Origin: CAWAPS01 sp963783945
GTDB lineage: Bacteria > Actinomycetota > Acidimicrobiia > Acidimicrobiales > Palsa-688
Reading direction: 5' to 3'
Length of the DNA stretch: 64,000 bases
Assembly: GCA_963783945.1 (NCBI GenBank)
Contig: CAWAPS010000002.1
Location: 992,001-1,056,000, forward strand
In this document: piece by piece, positions 52,444-62,061 of the stretch
Position numbering within the stretch: the first letter of the stretch is position 1
Layout of the letters: every line of letters starts with the position of its first letter
Position numbers and translations under genes: made by a program
The notes under the pieces: generated by a model
The model's input: the letters and a program-made list of their open reading frames with translations, nothing else
What the model was told of the DNA's origin: nothing
The model's database searches: none

Positions 52444-52803
52444 ATGTCGATAACAGGAACCTGCACAACCCTCACCGCAGCCAATGCAACATCACCCCAT
52501 CCCAGCAGGCCACCACTTTCCTTCGACTCGCACGAAGAAGGTGACCTGGCCAAGAGCCAAGTCGGCGAGGAGTCTTATGGTGTTCCCCGTCGACTACCGC
52601 TCGCCCAGCGGTCTGCCATGGCGGGAAAAGTAACCTTGCTGGAGGACCGCCTCTTCGACCATGACGGCCACGTGCGCCGAGGCCTCGACGCCGAAATGGT
52701 CGACGGCTTGCTGACCCAGATAAACGAGCTTCGGCATGACCTCGGATGGCTCTGGCTGGACCGGCACCACCAACCAATATGGCCCGAACACATCGCTTCG
52801 TAG
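52444..52803 (+). CDS. Hypothetical protein, 119 residues
   Basis: ATG 52444 follows a GAGAG stretch. The first 55 residues are low in complexity (MSITGTCTTLTAANATSPHP), while the C-terminal 60 look like a real domain: LLEDRLFDHDGHVRRGLDAE and GLLTQINELRHDLGWLWLD, with an acidic-aromatic helix pair. No known family recognised. Expression from a start nearer the C-terminal part is possible. It lies just ahead of WhiB. Confidence 0.45.
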   Translation: MSITGTCTTLTAANATSPHPSRPPLSFDSHEEGDLAKSQVGEESYGVPRRLPLAQRSAMAGKVTLLEDRLFDHDGHVRRGLDAEMVDGLLTQINELRHDLGWLWLDRHHQPIWPEHIAS

Positions 52804-52963
52804 CCGCCCCGAACGCGGGCTCGGGGCCACGAGATTGACAGCGATCGGACACGGGTCATTTCCATGTCCTGCAGTCATGAATCGACCTCTGACCAAGAAG
52901 CGTGCCGAAGGTCCAGCCGTGAGTCGGCCGAGCGACACAGCCTCGATCCCAAGGAGAACCAAC

Positions 52964-53257
52964 ATGACGAGCAACATCACCGAACTGCCAAAGGTCGTAC
53001 CACAACATGACGACGGTTTGCCCTGCCAGCACGAGAACCCACGTCTGTGGTTCTCGCACCTGCCGGCCGAGCTCAACCTGGCCAAGCTATATTGCCACGG
53101 CTGCCCGCGCCGCCAACCCTGCCTCGCCGGTGCAGTCGAGCGGGCTGAGCCAACCGGTGTCTGGGGCGGCCAGATCTTCGACCGAGGTCGAATCATCGAC
53201 CACAAGAGACCGCGCGGTCGACCGCGCAAGAGGACCTCTGGGGGCGATCACACATGA
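52964..53257 (+). CDS. WhiB-family transcription factor
   Basis: A 97-residue protein with the WhiB cysteine set: Cys21, then Cys44-x2-Cys47-x5-Cys53 (YCHGCPRRQPC), which binds a [4Fe-4S] cluster, and the GVWGG turn at 66-70. The C-terminus ends KRPRGRPRKRTSGGD, a basic AT-hook-like segment for DNA. WhiB proteins sense redox or nitric oxide and control stress and efflux genes. ATG 52964 follows AAGGAG (52951-52956). It overlaps the next start by four bases (ATGA). Confidence 0.9.
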   Translation: MTSNITELPKVVPQHDDGLPCQHENPRLWFSHLPAELNLAKLYCHGCPRRQPCLAGAVERAEPTGVWGGQIFDRGRIIDHKRPRGRPRKRTSGGDHT

Positions 53258-53553
53258 TCCACCCCGTCTTACTTGAACAACTGGCGGCCGAACACGTCAA
53301 GGACATGATCGCAACCGCCGACAAGGCAAGACGGCGACAGCAGGCGCGGCAGGCCCGACAACGGCGGACTTCGCCGGACTGCCCCGTCCGCCAGGCCGCG
53401 CCCCGAATCGACCCTCAAGCCAACGTCACAACACAGCCAGACGACGACCGATCCAGCAGAGACGAAGACCACCTGACGTCTCGCAGAGACCAACCAGAGA
53501 ATCTGGTCCTAGTTGTGCACGGGCGTGCACCCAACGATTCGGGCCACGGCTGA
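53254..53553 (+). CDS. Small basic hypothetical protein coupled to WhiB
   Basis: A 99-residue product beginning MIHPVLLEQLAAEHVKDMIA, a helical segment followed by a run of Arg and Gln (RRRQQARQARQRR). The start overlaps the WhiB stop (ATGA). Short proteins of this opening are widespread next to regulators in actinobacteria; function unknown. The last 40 residues are disordered-looking. Confidence 0.65.
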   Translation: MIHPVLLEQLAAEHVKDMIATADKARRRQQARQARQRRTSPDCPVRQAAPRIDPQANVTTQPDDDRSSRDEDHLTSRRDQPENLVLVVHGRAPNDSGHG

Positions 53554-53604
53554 GATCGATCGCCGGGCCGGCCTGTGTGTCCCACAGCAAAAGGAGCAAT
53601 GTAT

Positions 53605-54129
53605 ATGACCGACACTTCGACCGAACACGACCCGATTGGCACCACACCCCACGCCGGCCGCTACCGCATCGACCCGAGCCGGTCCACTGTGGCGTTCAAG
53701 ACTCGACATCTCTTCGGGATCGCTCCGGTACGCGGCACGTTTACCATCGCCGCTGGCACGGTTGACGTCGCCGACCCTGCGGCCCAGTCGAGCATTCAGG
53801 TTGACATCGACACCGCCAGTTTCCACACCGGCAATCAACAACGAGATGCCGCCGTGCGATCAGCGCGCTTCCTCCATGCCGACCGAAATCAGACCATCAC
53901 CTTCGTCTCCGATGGCGTTGATGGATCGACGCTGAGCGGCATCCTCAGCGTCGGCGCAACCAGGAAACCAATCAGCGTCAGCGTCGAGCTGACCTGCGCC
54001 ACCCCCGAGGCGTTCGACGTGCAGGCGAAGAGTCGCATTGATCGCAACGACTTCGGGATTACCGCGTGGCGCGGCTTGGCCGGACGCTATCTCGACATAA
54101 CAGCGGAAGTCCGTTGCGTACGCACCTGA
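53605..54129 (+). CDS. YceI-family protein
   Basis: A 174-residue YceI/lipocalin-like beta-barrel: YRIDPSRSTVAFKTRHLFGI, then RGTFTIAAGTVDVADPAAQS and SARFLHADRNQTITFVSDG. YceI proteins bind isoprenoid lipids; here there is no signal peptide, so it may be cytosolic. Two ATGs (53599, 53605) are near; the second has an AGGAG gap of eight bases and is preferred. It lies 51 bases after the small WhiB-coupled gene and is probably in the same transcription unit. Confidence 0.88.
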   Translation: MTDTSTEHDPIGTTPHAGRYRIDPSRSTVAFKTRHLFGIAPVRGTFTIAAGTVDVADPAAQSSIQVDIDTASFHTGNQQRDAAVRSARFLHADRNQTITFVSDGVDGSTLSGILSVGATRKPISVSVELTCATPEAFDVQAKSRIDRNDFGITAWRGLAGRYLDITAEVRCVRT

Positions 54130-54288
54130 TCGCTGCCACCGCCCGTCCTCACTCGCTGCCTGATTCAGGCGTTCGCCTTCAACGTGCTATGGCGACCACC
54201 GGAATGAACGAGAACGCGTGAGTCGAGCCCTCTCTGCCACCGATCCACTTACACAACCCACACACACAGACCCGATTTGGAGGAAGTA

Positions 54289-56493
54289 GTGGCCACCCTC
54301 GCCCGCTGGTGTTTCCGTCATCGCCGCATCGTCGTGCCCGCCTGGTTGTTCGCGCTCGTGCTGCTGGCAACCATCTCCCACGCGGAGGGCTCGTCGTATG
54401 CCAACAATTTCTCGTTTCCTGCCACCGACTCGAGTCAGGCCCAAGACATCGTCAAGGCCAACTTCCCCGCCCAAGCCGGCGACAGCGACCAGGTCGTGGT
54501 GCAGGCCAAGAACGGCACGCTGTCGGGCCCCCGGATCCGCGCTGCCGTGGTCGAGATGCTCGGCAACGTCCAGAAGCTCGGCTTCGTCACCGACGTCACC
54601 TCGCCGTACAACTCGGGGTTGATCTCCAAAGACGGCACCATCGGCTTGGCCACCGTCCAGCTCGATAGCGACGCCCAGAACCTCCCTGAGTCCGAAGCCA
54701 AGGCGCTCATCCACACCGCCCAAGCAGCAAGGAGCAGCACGCTCAACGTGCAGCTCGGCGGCGCGGCCATTCAGAACGCAGAAAACCAGGGCGGGGGCTC
54801 CGGCGACTTCATCATCGCGGCGGTGCTCGCCCTGATTGTGTTGTTCTTCGCCTTTCGCCGCTCCGTGCTGAGCGCCCTGCTGCCACTGCTATCGGCCCTC
54901 GTCGCCATCGGCATCGGCACGTCGTTCATCGCCCTCCTGTCTCACGCCTTCAGCGTTCCGCAGTTCGCCACCCAGCTGGCCGAGCTGATCGCCTTGGGGG
55001 TGGGCGTCGACTACGCCCTGTTCATCGTCAACCGGCACCGGCGTGAGTTGCTCGCCGGCCGCAGCCCCGAGGACGCGGTCGTCCGGGCCCTCAACACATC
55101 GGGGCGGGCGGTGCTCGTCGCCGGGCTCACCGTCTGCATCGCCCTTCTCGGCATGTTCGCCCTGGCCCTCACCTTCCTCTACGGGGTGTCGCTGGGAGCG
55201 GCCCTGGTGGTCTTCCTCACCATGGGGTCATCGATCACGCTGCTGCCGGCCATGCTCGGCTTCTACGGCTACAAAGCGCTCTCCCGCCGGGACCGGCGCC
55301 GGCTTTTGGGACAGGCTCAAACCGCCACGGGGGCCGGCGACCGAGGGGCCAGCCCCTTCTGGACCAGGTGGGCCAACATGGTCGCTCGCCGCTCGGGCGT
55401 GCTCAGCGCCATCAGTCTGGCTCTGATCGCAGTCATCGCCCTGCCCTTCTTCGCCCTGCGGCTGGGCTTGGCCGATTCGGGCGAAGACCCCTCCGCCTCG
55501 ACCACCCGGCACGCCTACGACCTGCTGGCCCAGGGCTTCGGGCCCGGATTCAACAGCCCGCTGCAGCTGGTCGGCCAGGTCAACCGCCCCGCAGACCTGC
55601 CGCGCTTCGACACCTTCGTCAGCGAACTCTCGCGCACGCCGGGCGTGGCGGACGTCCTGCCCGCCCGCACCAGCCCCAACGGCAAAGCCGTCGTCGCCAC
55701 CGTCTACCCGAGCTACAGCCCCCAGGCGCCCCAGACCACCACGCTGGTAAACCACATCCGCTCCGAAGTGCCAGCGGCAACCTCCGGCTCGTCGCTGGCC
55801 ATCCACGTCGGCGGCGTGACGGCCCAAGGCATCGACTTCTCCAAGGTGTTATCGGACAAGCTGCCGCTGTTCGTAGTGGTCATCGTGGTGCTGGCCTTCC
55901 TGCTACTCGCCGTAGTATTCCGCAGCCTGCTCGTCCCCCTGCTGGCCTCCACCATGAACATCCTCTCCATCGGGGCCGCCCTCGGCGCCATCGTCGCCGC
56001 CTTCCAGTACGGATGGCTCAAGCCGCTGCTGGGCTTCGCCCAGGCCGGACCGATCGAGGTGTACCTGCCGGTCATGATGTTCGCCGTGCTGTTCGGCCTG
56101 TCCATGGACTACGAGGTGTTCCTGGTCAGCCGTATGCACGAGGAATGGGCCATCAGCAAGGACAACCACCGGGCGGTCACCCGGGGCCAGGCTGAGACCG
56201 GCCGGGTCATCACCGCCGCCGGGCTCATCATGATCCTGGTATTCCTCTCCTTCAGCTTCGTCAACAACGCCCTGGTCATCAAAGAGTTCGGCATCGGCTT
56301 CGCCGCCGCCATCATCATCGACGCCTTTGTCGTGCGCACCGTGCTGGTGCCCTCGCTCATGCACGTGCTCGGCCCTCGCAACTGGTGGCTGCCACGATGG
56401 CTCGACCGCCGGCTGCCCACCTTCCACATCGAAGGCGAAGACCTGGTACTTCCAGAACTCACTGAACTGCCACCGCCGGCCCGCGTGCGCTGA
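54289..56493 (+). CDS. MmpL/RND-family transporter
   Basis: A 734-residue MMPL exporter: helix 1 RHRRIVVPAWLFALVLLATI, a large periplasmic loop, LIALGVGVDYALFIVNRHRR (GxGxDY signature), and a second half with FGLSMDYEVFLVSRMHEEWA. About twelve helices. GTG 54289 with a GGAGGAA site is chosen over the TTG at 54277. The end is cytosolic and Pro-rich. It may move lipids or drugs in the response governed by WhiB; it starts about 160 bases after the YceI gene on the same strand. Confidence 0.92.
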   Translation: MATLARWCFRHRRIVVPAWLFALVLLATISHAEGSSYANNFSFPATDSSQAQDIVKANFPAQAGDSDQVVVQAKNGTLSGPRIRAAVVEMLGNVQKLGFVTDVTSPYNSGLISKDGTIGLATVQLDSDAQNLPESEAKALIHTAQAARSSTLNVQLGGAAIQNAENQGGGSGDFIIAAVLALIVLFFAFRRSVLSALLPLLSALVAIGIGTSFIALLSHAFSVPQFATQLAELIALGVGVDYALFIVNRHRRELLAGRSPEDAVVRALNTSGRAVLVAGLTVCIALLGMFALALTFLYGVSLGAALVVFLTMGSSITLLPAMLGFYGYKALSRRDRRRLLGQAQTATGAGDRGASPFWTRWANMVARRSGVLSAISLALIAVIALPFFALRLGLADSGEDPSASTTRHAYDLLAQGFGPGFNSPLQLVGQVNRPADLPRFDTFVSELSRTPGVADVLPARTSPNGKAVVATVYPSYSPQAPQTTTLVNHIRSEVPAATSGSSLAIHVGGVTAQGIDFSKVLSDKLPLFVVVIVVLAFLLLAVVFRSLLVPLLASTMNILSIGAALGAIVAAFQYGWLKPLLGFAQAGPIEVYLPVMMFAVLFGLSMDYEVFLVSRMHEEWAISKDNHRAVTRGQAETGRVITAAGLIMILVFLSFSFVNNALVIKEFGIGFAAAIIIDAFVVRTVLVPSLMHVLGPRNWWLPRWLDRRLPTFHIEGEDLVLPELTELPPPARVR

Positions 56494-56622
56494 CCCAAAA
56501 CCATTCTCCAAGCGCCGTCTTGACGATATGGAGTCCACCGTGGATCAACAATTCATCTGCACACCACCGCGTGTCCTTCGAGCGTCCCCGCGACCCATGG
56601 TCACAATCCCGAGAGGAACCTC

Positions 56623-57336
56623 ATGCCTGACGTATTGACTTCTGCAACAGCACCCGACACCCACGAGATGGTCGTCATCCACCGTGCCTTCCGGCGAGAG
56701 TCACAGCTGCTCGGCGAACTCATCACCGCCGTCCCCGACGGCAACACCAACCGAGCGGCCGTGCTCTGCCGACATTTCGCCTGGTACCAGGCCGGTCTGA
56801 CGAACCACCACCTCGGCGAGGACGAGCTGCTCTGGCCCCTGCTCCGCCAGCGGGCGCGGATGGACGCCGAGATCGTGGTGCGCATGGAGCGCCAGCACGG
56901 CCGGGTGGCCGACACGCTCACCGACGTGCTGGGCGTGCTGCCGGCCTGGCAGGCCTCGGCGGCCGCCGATCGCCGTGACGAACTCATAAGCGTCCTCGGC
57001 GCTCACCGCCGCGTGCTGATAGAGCACCTCGACGACGAAGAAGCCCAGCTGCTCCCCCTGGCCGCCCGCCATCTGACCGGCTCGGAGTGGGCCGCCCTGG
57101 GAGAGCACTTCGTCGCCACCACTCCCAAGGCCCAGCTGCTGATCTTCCTCGGAGGGGTCTTGGAGGAGACGACGGTCGACGAGCGGGCCGCGGTCCTCGG
57201 CGCCATGCCCCTGGTTGCTCGTTTCGCCTGGCGGATCGTGGGGCGACACCGCTACACCTCGCACATGCGCCACGTTCGAGGCAACCCCGGCCATCAAAGC
57301 GGCCCGAAGTCCGCCAAGAACCCCACGCAGGTATGA
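56623..57336 (+). CDS. Hemerythrin-like domain protein
   Basis: A 237-residue helical protein with the hemerythrin/HHE metal pattern: THEMVVIHRAFRRESQLLGE, HHLGEDELLWPLLRQRARMD, MERQHGRVAD and HRRVLIEHLDDEEAQLLPLA. The histidines and the Glu/Asp in HLGEDE and HLDDEE suit an O2, NO or iron-binding diiron site. ATG 56623 follows GAGAGGAA. It overlaps the PPOX gene by four bases (ATGA), which couples metal or redox sensing to that protein. Confidence 0.85.
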   Translation: MPDVLTSATAPDTHEMVVIHRAFRRESQLLGELITAVPDGNTNRAAVLCRHFAWYQAGLTNHHLGEDELLWPLLRQRARMDAEIVVRMERQHGRVADTLTDVLGVLPAWQASAAADRRDELISVLGAHRRVLIEHLDDEEAQLLPLAARHLTGSEWAALGEHFVATTPKAQLLIFLGGVLEETTVDERAAVLGAMPLVARFAWRIVGRHRYTSHMRHVRGNPGHQSGPKSAKNPTQV

Positions 57337-57761
57337 CCATGTCGTTCTCCGGGTCCGAGCTCGCCTTTCTGGCCTCCCAGACCCTGGGTCGACTCGCCAC
57401 CGTCCAGTCCGACGGAACCCTCCAGGTCAATCCGGTCGGTTTCACCTACAACGCCGAGCTCGACACCTTCGACATCCACGGCTACCGCCTCTCGACCAGC
57501 CGCAAGTTCCACAACATCGCCCACAACGGCCGAGCCGCGTTCGTCGTCGACGACGTCCCCTCAGTCGACCCGTGGCGGGTGCGCTGCCTCGAGATCCGCG
57601 GCCACGCCGAGGCCATCACTTCGACGGGGCAAACCCAGGACGGCCTCGACGACGCCCTCATCCGCATCCACCCCACACGCATCATCAGCTTCGGGATCGA
57701 CCTCCCCGACCAGGAACCCCACAGCATGACCCCCCACAACCGGGATGTCGCACCACGCTGA
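57333..57761 (+). CDS. PPOX-class (F420-type) flavin/deazaflavin-binding protein
   Basis: A 142-residue split-barrel: FLASQTLGRLATVQSDGTLQ, NPVGFTYNAELDTFDIHGYR and KFHNIAHNGRAAFVVDDVPS are the classical strands and cofactor-facing segments of PPOX/pyridoxamine-oxidase-fold proteins. The group uses F420 or FMN to reduce substrates or protect against redox compounds. Coupled to the hemerythrin gene by ATGA. Clearly one operon with it. Confidence 0.85.
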   Translation: MTMSFSGSELAFLASQTLGRLATVQSDGTLQVNPVGFTYNAELDTFDIHGYRLSTSRKFHNIAHNGRAAFVVDDVPSVDPWRVRCLEIRGHAEAITSTGQTQDGLDDALIRIHPTRIISFGIDLPDQEPHSMTPHNRDVAPR

Positions 57762-57984
57762 CCGCCAAGGCCGCGGTCCTCCCCTCCAGCATCTGGCGCA
57801 TCGCGGTATGCACGTTCCACGCACCGATCGCCCGCAGCGCCCACGATCTCAGCTCCGCCGGGCACCCCACCCCCTCCAGACCCTCGCCCGTCCCGACTTT
57901 GTGACAGAGATGCCGCACCACCGAACGACAACTCAACCGGCAAAGGCCGCCAGCAACAATCGTCCTGGCAGAAAAGGATCAAAC

Positions 57985-58815
57985 ATGACTACTCCCGAGC
58001 CATCGCCCACCCAGAGCAGCCCTGCCGAGCTTCGCGTGCACGTTGATTGGGATGTGTCCGAATCGGGACCAGCGAGCGCTGAGCACACGGTGCTCCTCCT
58101 GCCCGGCGGCCTGAACCGGGCCGGGTCGTACGAGGAGTTAATGGCTCAGCCGGCGCTGGCCGAGGTTCGATTGGTCGCCGCCACCCTGCCCGGTCACGGC
58201 GGCACGCCACATCCGCCCGATTTCAGCATCGAAACCGCCGCTCGGCTCACCGCTGAGCTTGCCGCGGAGATCGACTGTGACGTCATGGTGGGGTTCAGCA
58301 TGGGGGCCACCGTTGCCGTCGAAATGGTCACTTCTGGCGCCTTCTCGGGCCCCGTGGTCCTGCTGGGCCTCAGCCTGTCACCCCGGGACGAGTCGGTGAT
58401 CCTACGTGTGCTCGACGGACTCACAACTGTAATGGGGAGCCTGCCTTTCGCGGCGTTTCGGCAAATGATGGGATCGGTGACGAAACGGGTTCGGGTCCCC
58501 GAGTCGCGCCGCGCCGAGCTCCTCGATGACCTGCGCAAGAACAGCCCGACGGTGATGCGCCAGCTCTTCCGCAGCTACTTGGAGTACCTGGGCCGCCACC
58601 GCGCTCCAGCCACTCGACTCTGTGAGGCCGGCGTGCCGGCCTGGGTCGTGCACGCCGAGAAGGGCGACGGCGGCCTAACCGACGACGAACGGCGAGCACT
58701 GGAGGCGTGCCCCAACATCAGCCTGCTCACCATCCCCGGTACCAGTCTCTTCATCCCCAACGAGGAACCCGAGCGCGTCGCCGCGCTCATCGTCGAGGCG
58801 GTCGGGCGATGTTGA
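57985..58815 (+). CDS. Alpha/beta hydrolase lacking the usual catalytic histidine
   Basis: A 276-residue hydrolase-like protein with LLLPGGLNRAGSYEELMAQP, the nucleophile elbow GFSMGA (Ser105) and VVHAEKGDGGLTDDERRALE (likely acid). Where relatives have GxxHFIPxEEPE, this one reads GTSLFIPNEEPE, so Leu255 replaces the catalytic histidine; the codon CTC is one change from CAC. It may be inactive or a ligand-binding pseudoenzyme. ATG 57985 follows AAAAGGA. It is the last gene of the plus-strand run, 224 bases from the PPOX gene. Confidence 0.8.
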   Translation: MTTPEPSPTQSSPAELRVHVDWDVSESGPASAEHTVLLLPGGLNRAGSYEELMAQPALAEVRLVAATLPGHGGTPHPPDFSIETAARLTAELAAEIDCDVMVGFSMGATVAVEMVTSGAFSGPVVLLGLSLSPRDESVILRVLDGLTTVMGSLPFAAFRQMMGSVTKRVRVPESRRAELLDDLRKNSPTVMRQLFRSYLEYLGRHRAPATRLCEAGVPAWVVHAEKGDGGLTDDERRALEACPNISLLTIPGTSLFIPNEEPERVAALIVEAVGRC

Positions 58816-58840
58816 CTGACGCCTCAGTCGGCAATATTGC
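58814..58840. terminator. Small stem-loop after the hydrolase
   Basis: GACTGA and TCAGTC pair around CGCC (58814-58829), followed at once by the 10-bp palindrome GCAATATTGC (58831-58840). The stem includes the stop codon. Weak as a terminator, with no T-run. Confidence 0.35.
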
Positions 58841-59223
58841 GGCGGACGTCAGAGCTTAGATACAGAGACCAATGATGACCTGCTTGCTCCGTACGGAGGG
58901 GGCACTGGCTATCGACACCGAAGTTCATGGACTCGGCCGGGATCTCCTACCCGCCCCACCAGGTGGCACCTCGCCTCCGAGACCGCGGCCTTTATGCAAT
59001 CAGAGCCTCGGGTTCACCGCCGGTCCCGGCCGGGCGGGGTGCGGGCGTCAGAGGTTCGGCGCCCGAGATGGGGGCGAGCAGGTGGGCAGCGAGACAGGGT
59101 GATACCGGGTGACGAGCCCGCCGTGGGGTTTCCTGGCGCTGCCTGTCATCCGTGTTTTCGGGGGATCAACCGGGTCGTGTTGCCCGGGGATTCGGACTCG
59201 CTTGTGTTGGCTGTGGTGTGCGC
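58816..59223. other. Intergenic region between convergent genes
   Basis: About 400 bases between the plus-strand hydrolase and the S9 peptidase end. Only the stem-loops at 58814-58840 stand out; no frame is convincing. Confidence 0.4.
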
Positions 59224-61500
59224 TCAGGCGAACAGCTCGCCAAGCAACTCGGGGTCGATGGCGATGCGGGTGGGGCGGTAGGCGGGTGGCTGCGTGCCCA
59301 TCAGCTCGCGCACCAGGAAGTCCCAGCAGCGCTTGCGGACGTAGGCCAGGCAGTCGATGTACGTGTGCTCGGCCCCGGGGACGATGAGAAGCTCGAAGTC
59401 CTTGTCGGCGGCGATGAGCCGGTCGGCCAGCCGCAGCGTGTGGTCCGGGTGGACTTGGTCGTCCATTTCGCCGTGGATGAGCAGCAGCTTGCCCGCCAAC
59501 CGGTCCGCCAGGTCCACGTTGGAGGCACGCGCCCAGGCCTCGGGGTTGTCCGCGCCGTCGTAGGTTTCCACGAAACCCAGGTTGAAATAGCGGGCGTCGT
59601 GCGGGCCGGACAGGGCGACTCCGGCCCGGTACACCTCGGGGAAGTCCAACATCGCCCGGGCGGTGGCGAACCCGCCTCCGGAGTGGCCGAACGCGCCCAC
59701 CCGGTCCATGTCCATCCACGGCCGAGTCTGGGCCAGCTGCCGCAGCGCCGCGACATGGTCGGCCAGAGAGCCGGCGTCGGCCAAATTGCCGTGAGAGGCG
59801 TCGTGGAAGGCCTTGCTGCGCCCTGGGGTGCCTCGCCCATCCACCGCCACCACCACGAAGCCCAGCGCCGCGATGGGTTCCGCGTCGAGGCCCAGCCCGC
59901 CGGGGTCGAAGCACGGGGCGACCCGGTCGACCTGCGGGCCGGGGTAGACGCTGTCTACCACCGGGTAGCGCTGGGCGGGGTCGAACCCCCGCGGCCGGTA
60001 CAGCACCCCGTAGATGTCGGTCACCCCGTCGGCCGCCGTGACGCGGAACCGTTCCGGCGGTGTCCACCCGGTGGCGGTGAGCTTGGTGATGTCGGCGCGC
60101 TCCAGCTCGACCAGTACTCGACCCGTCCAGTCAAGGACGCGGGACACTGGCGGGGTGTCGACGGTGGACGCGGAGTCGATGAAGTACTCATAGTTGTCCG
60201 GCATGGTGACGATGTGGTCCAGCTTGTCGTCGGTGACCTTGGCGAAGTCGGAGCCGTCCAGACCAACCTGGCATACCGTGCGCCGGTAGGGATCCTCTTC
60301 GACCAGCCCGGAGGCGGTGAAGTACACCACCCGCTCGACGTCGTCGACATGCAGGATCTGGCGCACCGCCCATTGCCCGGAGGTGACCTGCCCGAGCAGC
60401 GCTCCGCTGCGTAGGTCGTACCGGTAGAGGTGGCCCCAGCCGTCGCGCTGCGAATACCACAGCACCTCCTCGGCCAGTACCCGCACGATCGGCGGCTCGG
60501 TCATCCACTGGTTGGGCTCAACGCGGGTGGTCCCGGTCTCGCTGAGCACGGTGGTGACCTCGCCGGTGGCCGGTTCCAGCCGGTGCAGGGTGAGGCTGCG
60601 CCGGTCGCGGGGCTGGCTGAGGTAGTACACCGCCGAGCCGTCCGGAGCCCACCACGCCCATTTGCTCATGATCGGCGACAACTGCGGCATGAGCAGCGGC
60701 TCGGCCCGCGCCGGGACCATCGTGCCCGCCTGCACGTCGAGGACGACCAACTCGGCGTGGGGTACCTGCTCGTCCCCGGGGTAGGCGTACCGCTGAGTGT
60801 GCAGCAGCGGGACGCCGCCGTCGGCGGGCCTGGCCTCCACGAGGTGGGTCAGCCGGACGTCGCGCTCATCGGTCCGATGGGCCAGCACCTTCCTCGAGTC
60901 GGGCGACCAGGCCACGGCAGGCGGCAGGTGTGGCAGGCCGAACTTGCGCAGCAGGGTACCGTTGCTCGTGCAGTCCGGGCCGGAGCCATACTGGTAGCCG
61001 GGCTCGCCGTCGGTGGTCAGCGCCCACTCGCGGCCGTCGGATAGCGAGCGGGCCCACAGGTCGCGTCCCCGGCGGGACACCGCCACCTTCTTGTCCGGTG
61101 ACGCCACCTCCAGCGGATTGCCCGGCGGCGTGAACTCGGCCCTCTCGCAGGCGTAGCTGTCCAGTCGGCAGCGCCAATGCTCGCCGAACGCGTCGAACTC
61201 CACGGCGTTCCCGGCCAGCTCGATGGCCATGAACGGCAGGGCCTCAGGGTCGACTTGTTGCCCGGAGGCGGCGGTAAGCACGATGGCCAGCCGGGCGTGG
61301 TCGAAGGCCGGTTCGCGGGCGCCCGCCGCCGGGTCGACCACCACGAACCGCCGGCCGATGCCACTGCTCACCGCGTACCAGAAACGGGCGCCTCCGTCGA
61401 TCCACTGCGGCCTGACCTTGTCGCCGACGACGAGCTCGCCAGGGCGGGCGGCTCGCCGGAGGAGTTGCTCCGCGGCCTGGTAGTCCTGAGCGGTGCTCAT
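59224..61500 (-). CDS. S9-family prolyl oligopeptidase / dipeptidyl-peptidase IV-like protein
   Basis: A 758-residue enzyme. The first two thirds form a beta-propeller (WSPDSRKVLAHRTDERDVRL, WWAPDGSAVYYLSQPRDRRS), and the last third an alpha/beta hydrolase with GHSGGG (Ser607), Asp680/681 in HGEMDDQVHPDH and His712 in GAEHTYID. It cleaves after proline or alanine in peptides; no signal peptide is visible, so it is probably cytosolic. The open frame begins at 61734, but ATG 61500 gives the family start (MSTAQDYQAAEQLLRRAARP) and has AAAGGA upstream. Confidence 0.92.
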   Translation of the reverse strand: MSTAQDYQAAEQLLRRAARPGELVVGDKVRPQWIDGGARFWYAVSSGIGRRFVVVDPAAGAREPAFDHARLAIVLTAASGQQVDPEALPFMAIELAGNAVEFDAFGEHWRCRLDSYACERAEFTPPGNPLEVASPDKKVAVSRRGRDLWARSLSDGREWALTTDGEPGYQYGSGPDCTSNGTLLRKFGLPHLPPAVAWSPDSRKVLAHRTDERDVRLTHLVEARPADGGVPLLHTQRYAYPGDEQVPHAELVVLDVQAGTMVPARAEPLLMPQLSPIMSKWAWWAPDGSAVYYLSQPRDRRSLTLHRLEPATGEVTTVLSETGTTRVEPNQWMTEPPIVRVLAEEVLWYSQRDGWGHLYRYDLRSGALLGQVTSGQWAVRQILHVDDVERVVYFTASGLVEEDPYRRTVCQVGLDGSDFAKVTDDKLDHIVTMPDNYEYFIDSASTVDTPPVSRVLDWTGRVLVELERADITKLTATGWTPPERFRVTAADGVTDIYGVLYRPRGFDPAQRYPVVDSVYPGPQVDRVAPCFDPGGLGLDAEPIAALGFVVVAVDGRGTPGRSKAFHDASHGNLADAGSLADHVAALRQLAQTRPWMDMDRVGAFGHSGGGFATARAMLDFPEVYRAGVALSGPHDARYFNLGFVETYDGADNPEAWARASNVDLADRLAGKLLLIHGEMDDQVHPDHTLRLADRLIAADKDFELLIVPGAEHTYIDCLAYVRKRCWDFLVRELMGTQPPAYRPTRIAIDPELLGELFA

Positions 61501-62061
61501 TCGCTTCGTCCTTTCTCGAAGTCGGTCTTGGGCATAGTGATGCCACGGTGGTGCCACCACGGCAGGGTGATAAAAGGAAGAAGGCCGGTCACCGTGAAAC
61601 TGGCGGCGATCAGCCGCCGAGCCGATGCCGTCGAGGAAGGCAACTCCGAGGCCACGGCCGATCTCGTCGACCCAACATGCCCCCGACGCCAGCGCCGGGT
61701 TGAAGCTGGCCCCAAGGCAAGGCCCCGCCGGCAACGCCGTCGCTGTATCACCGTCCCGGTAGCCCCGGTTCTACACCCCTGGCTGGCGCGTAGCTCATCC
61801 ACTGCGCCGGCACCCCCAGCCGCCCCACCCCGGGCACGTACCTGGCGCCCATCGGAGTGCCGCTCGGTCGGGGTCCGTGTTCGGCGAGAGCCGGCCAGAG
61901 GCGCGACGGATGCCGCAGCGACCTCCTGCAAATATGGCGGGGTGCACCATCTTTGATCGTCTCCAAACGTTGCCATCCGTGCCCGTTTCCGTGGGATCAA
62001 ACCCGGATCGAGGCGGGGCCCAGATAGCTGGGCGACCCCAAAGTCATGCCCCGACGGATTC
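61501..62061. other. Gene-poor region upstream of the peptidase
   Basis: No supported gene. A minus-strand segment in frame with the peptidase (about 61650-61734) includes GASFNPALASGA, which vaguely recalls an aquaporin NPA box; it is too short to call. The rest shows no protein or RNA features. Confidence 0.35.

Noticed and set aside
61600..61734. Aquaporin-like NPA box upstream of the S9 peptidase
   Set aside because: Only one short GASFNPA-like segment; no membrane helices around it and it lies in a stretch without a stable frame.
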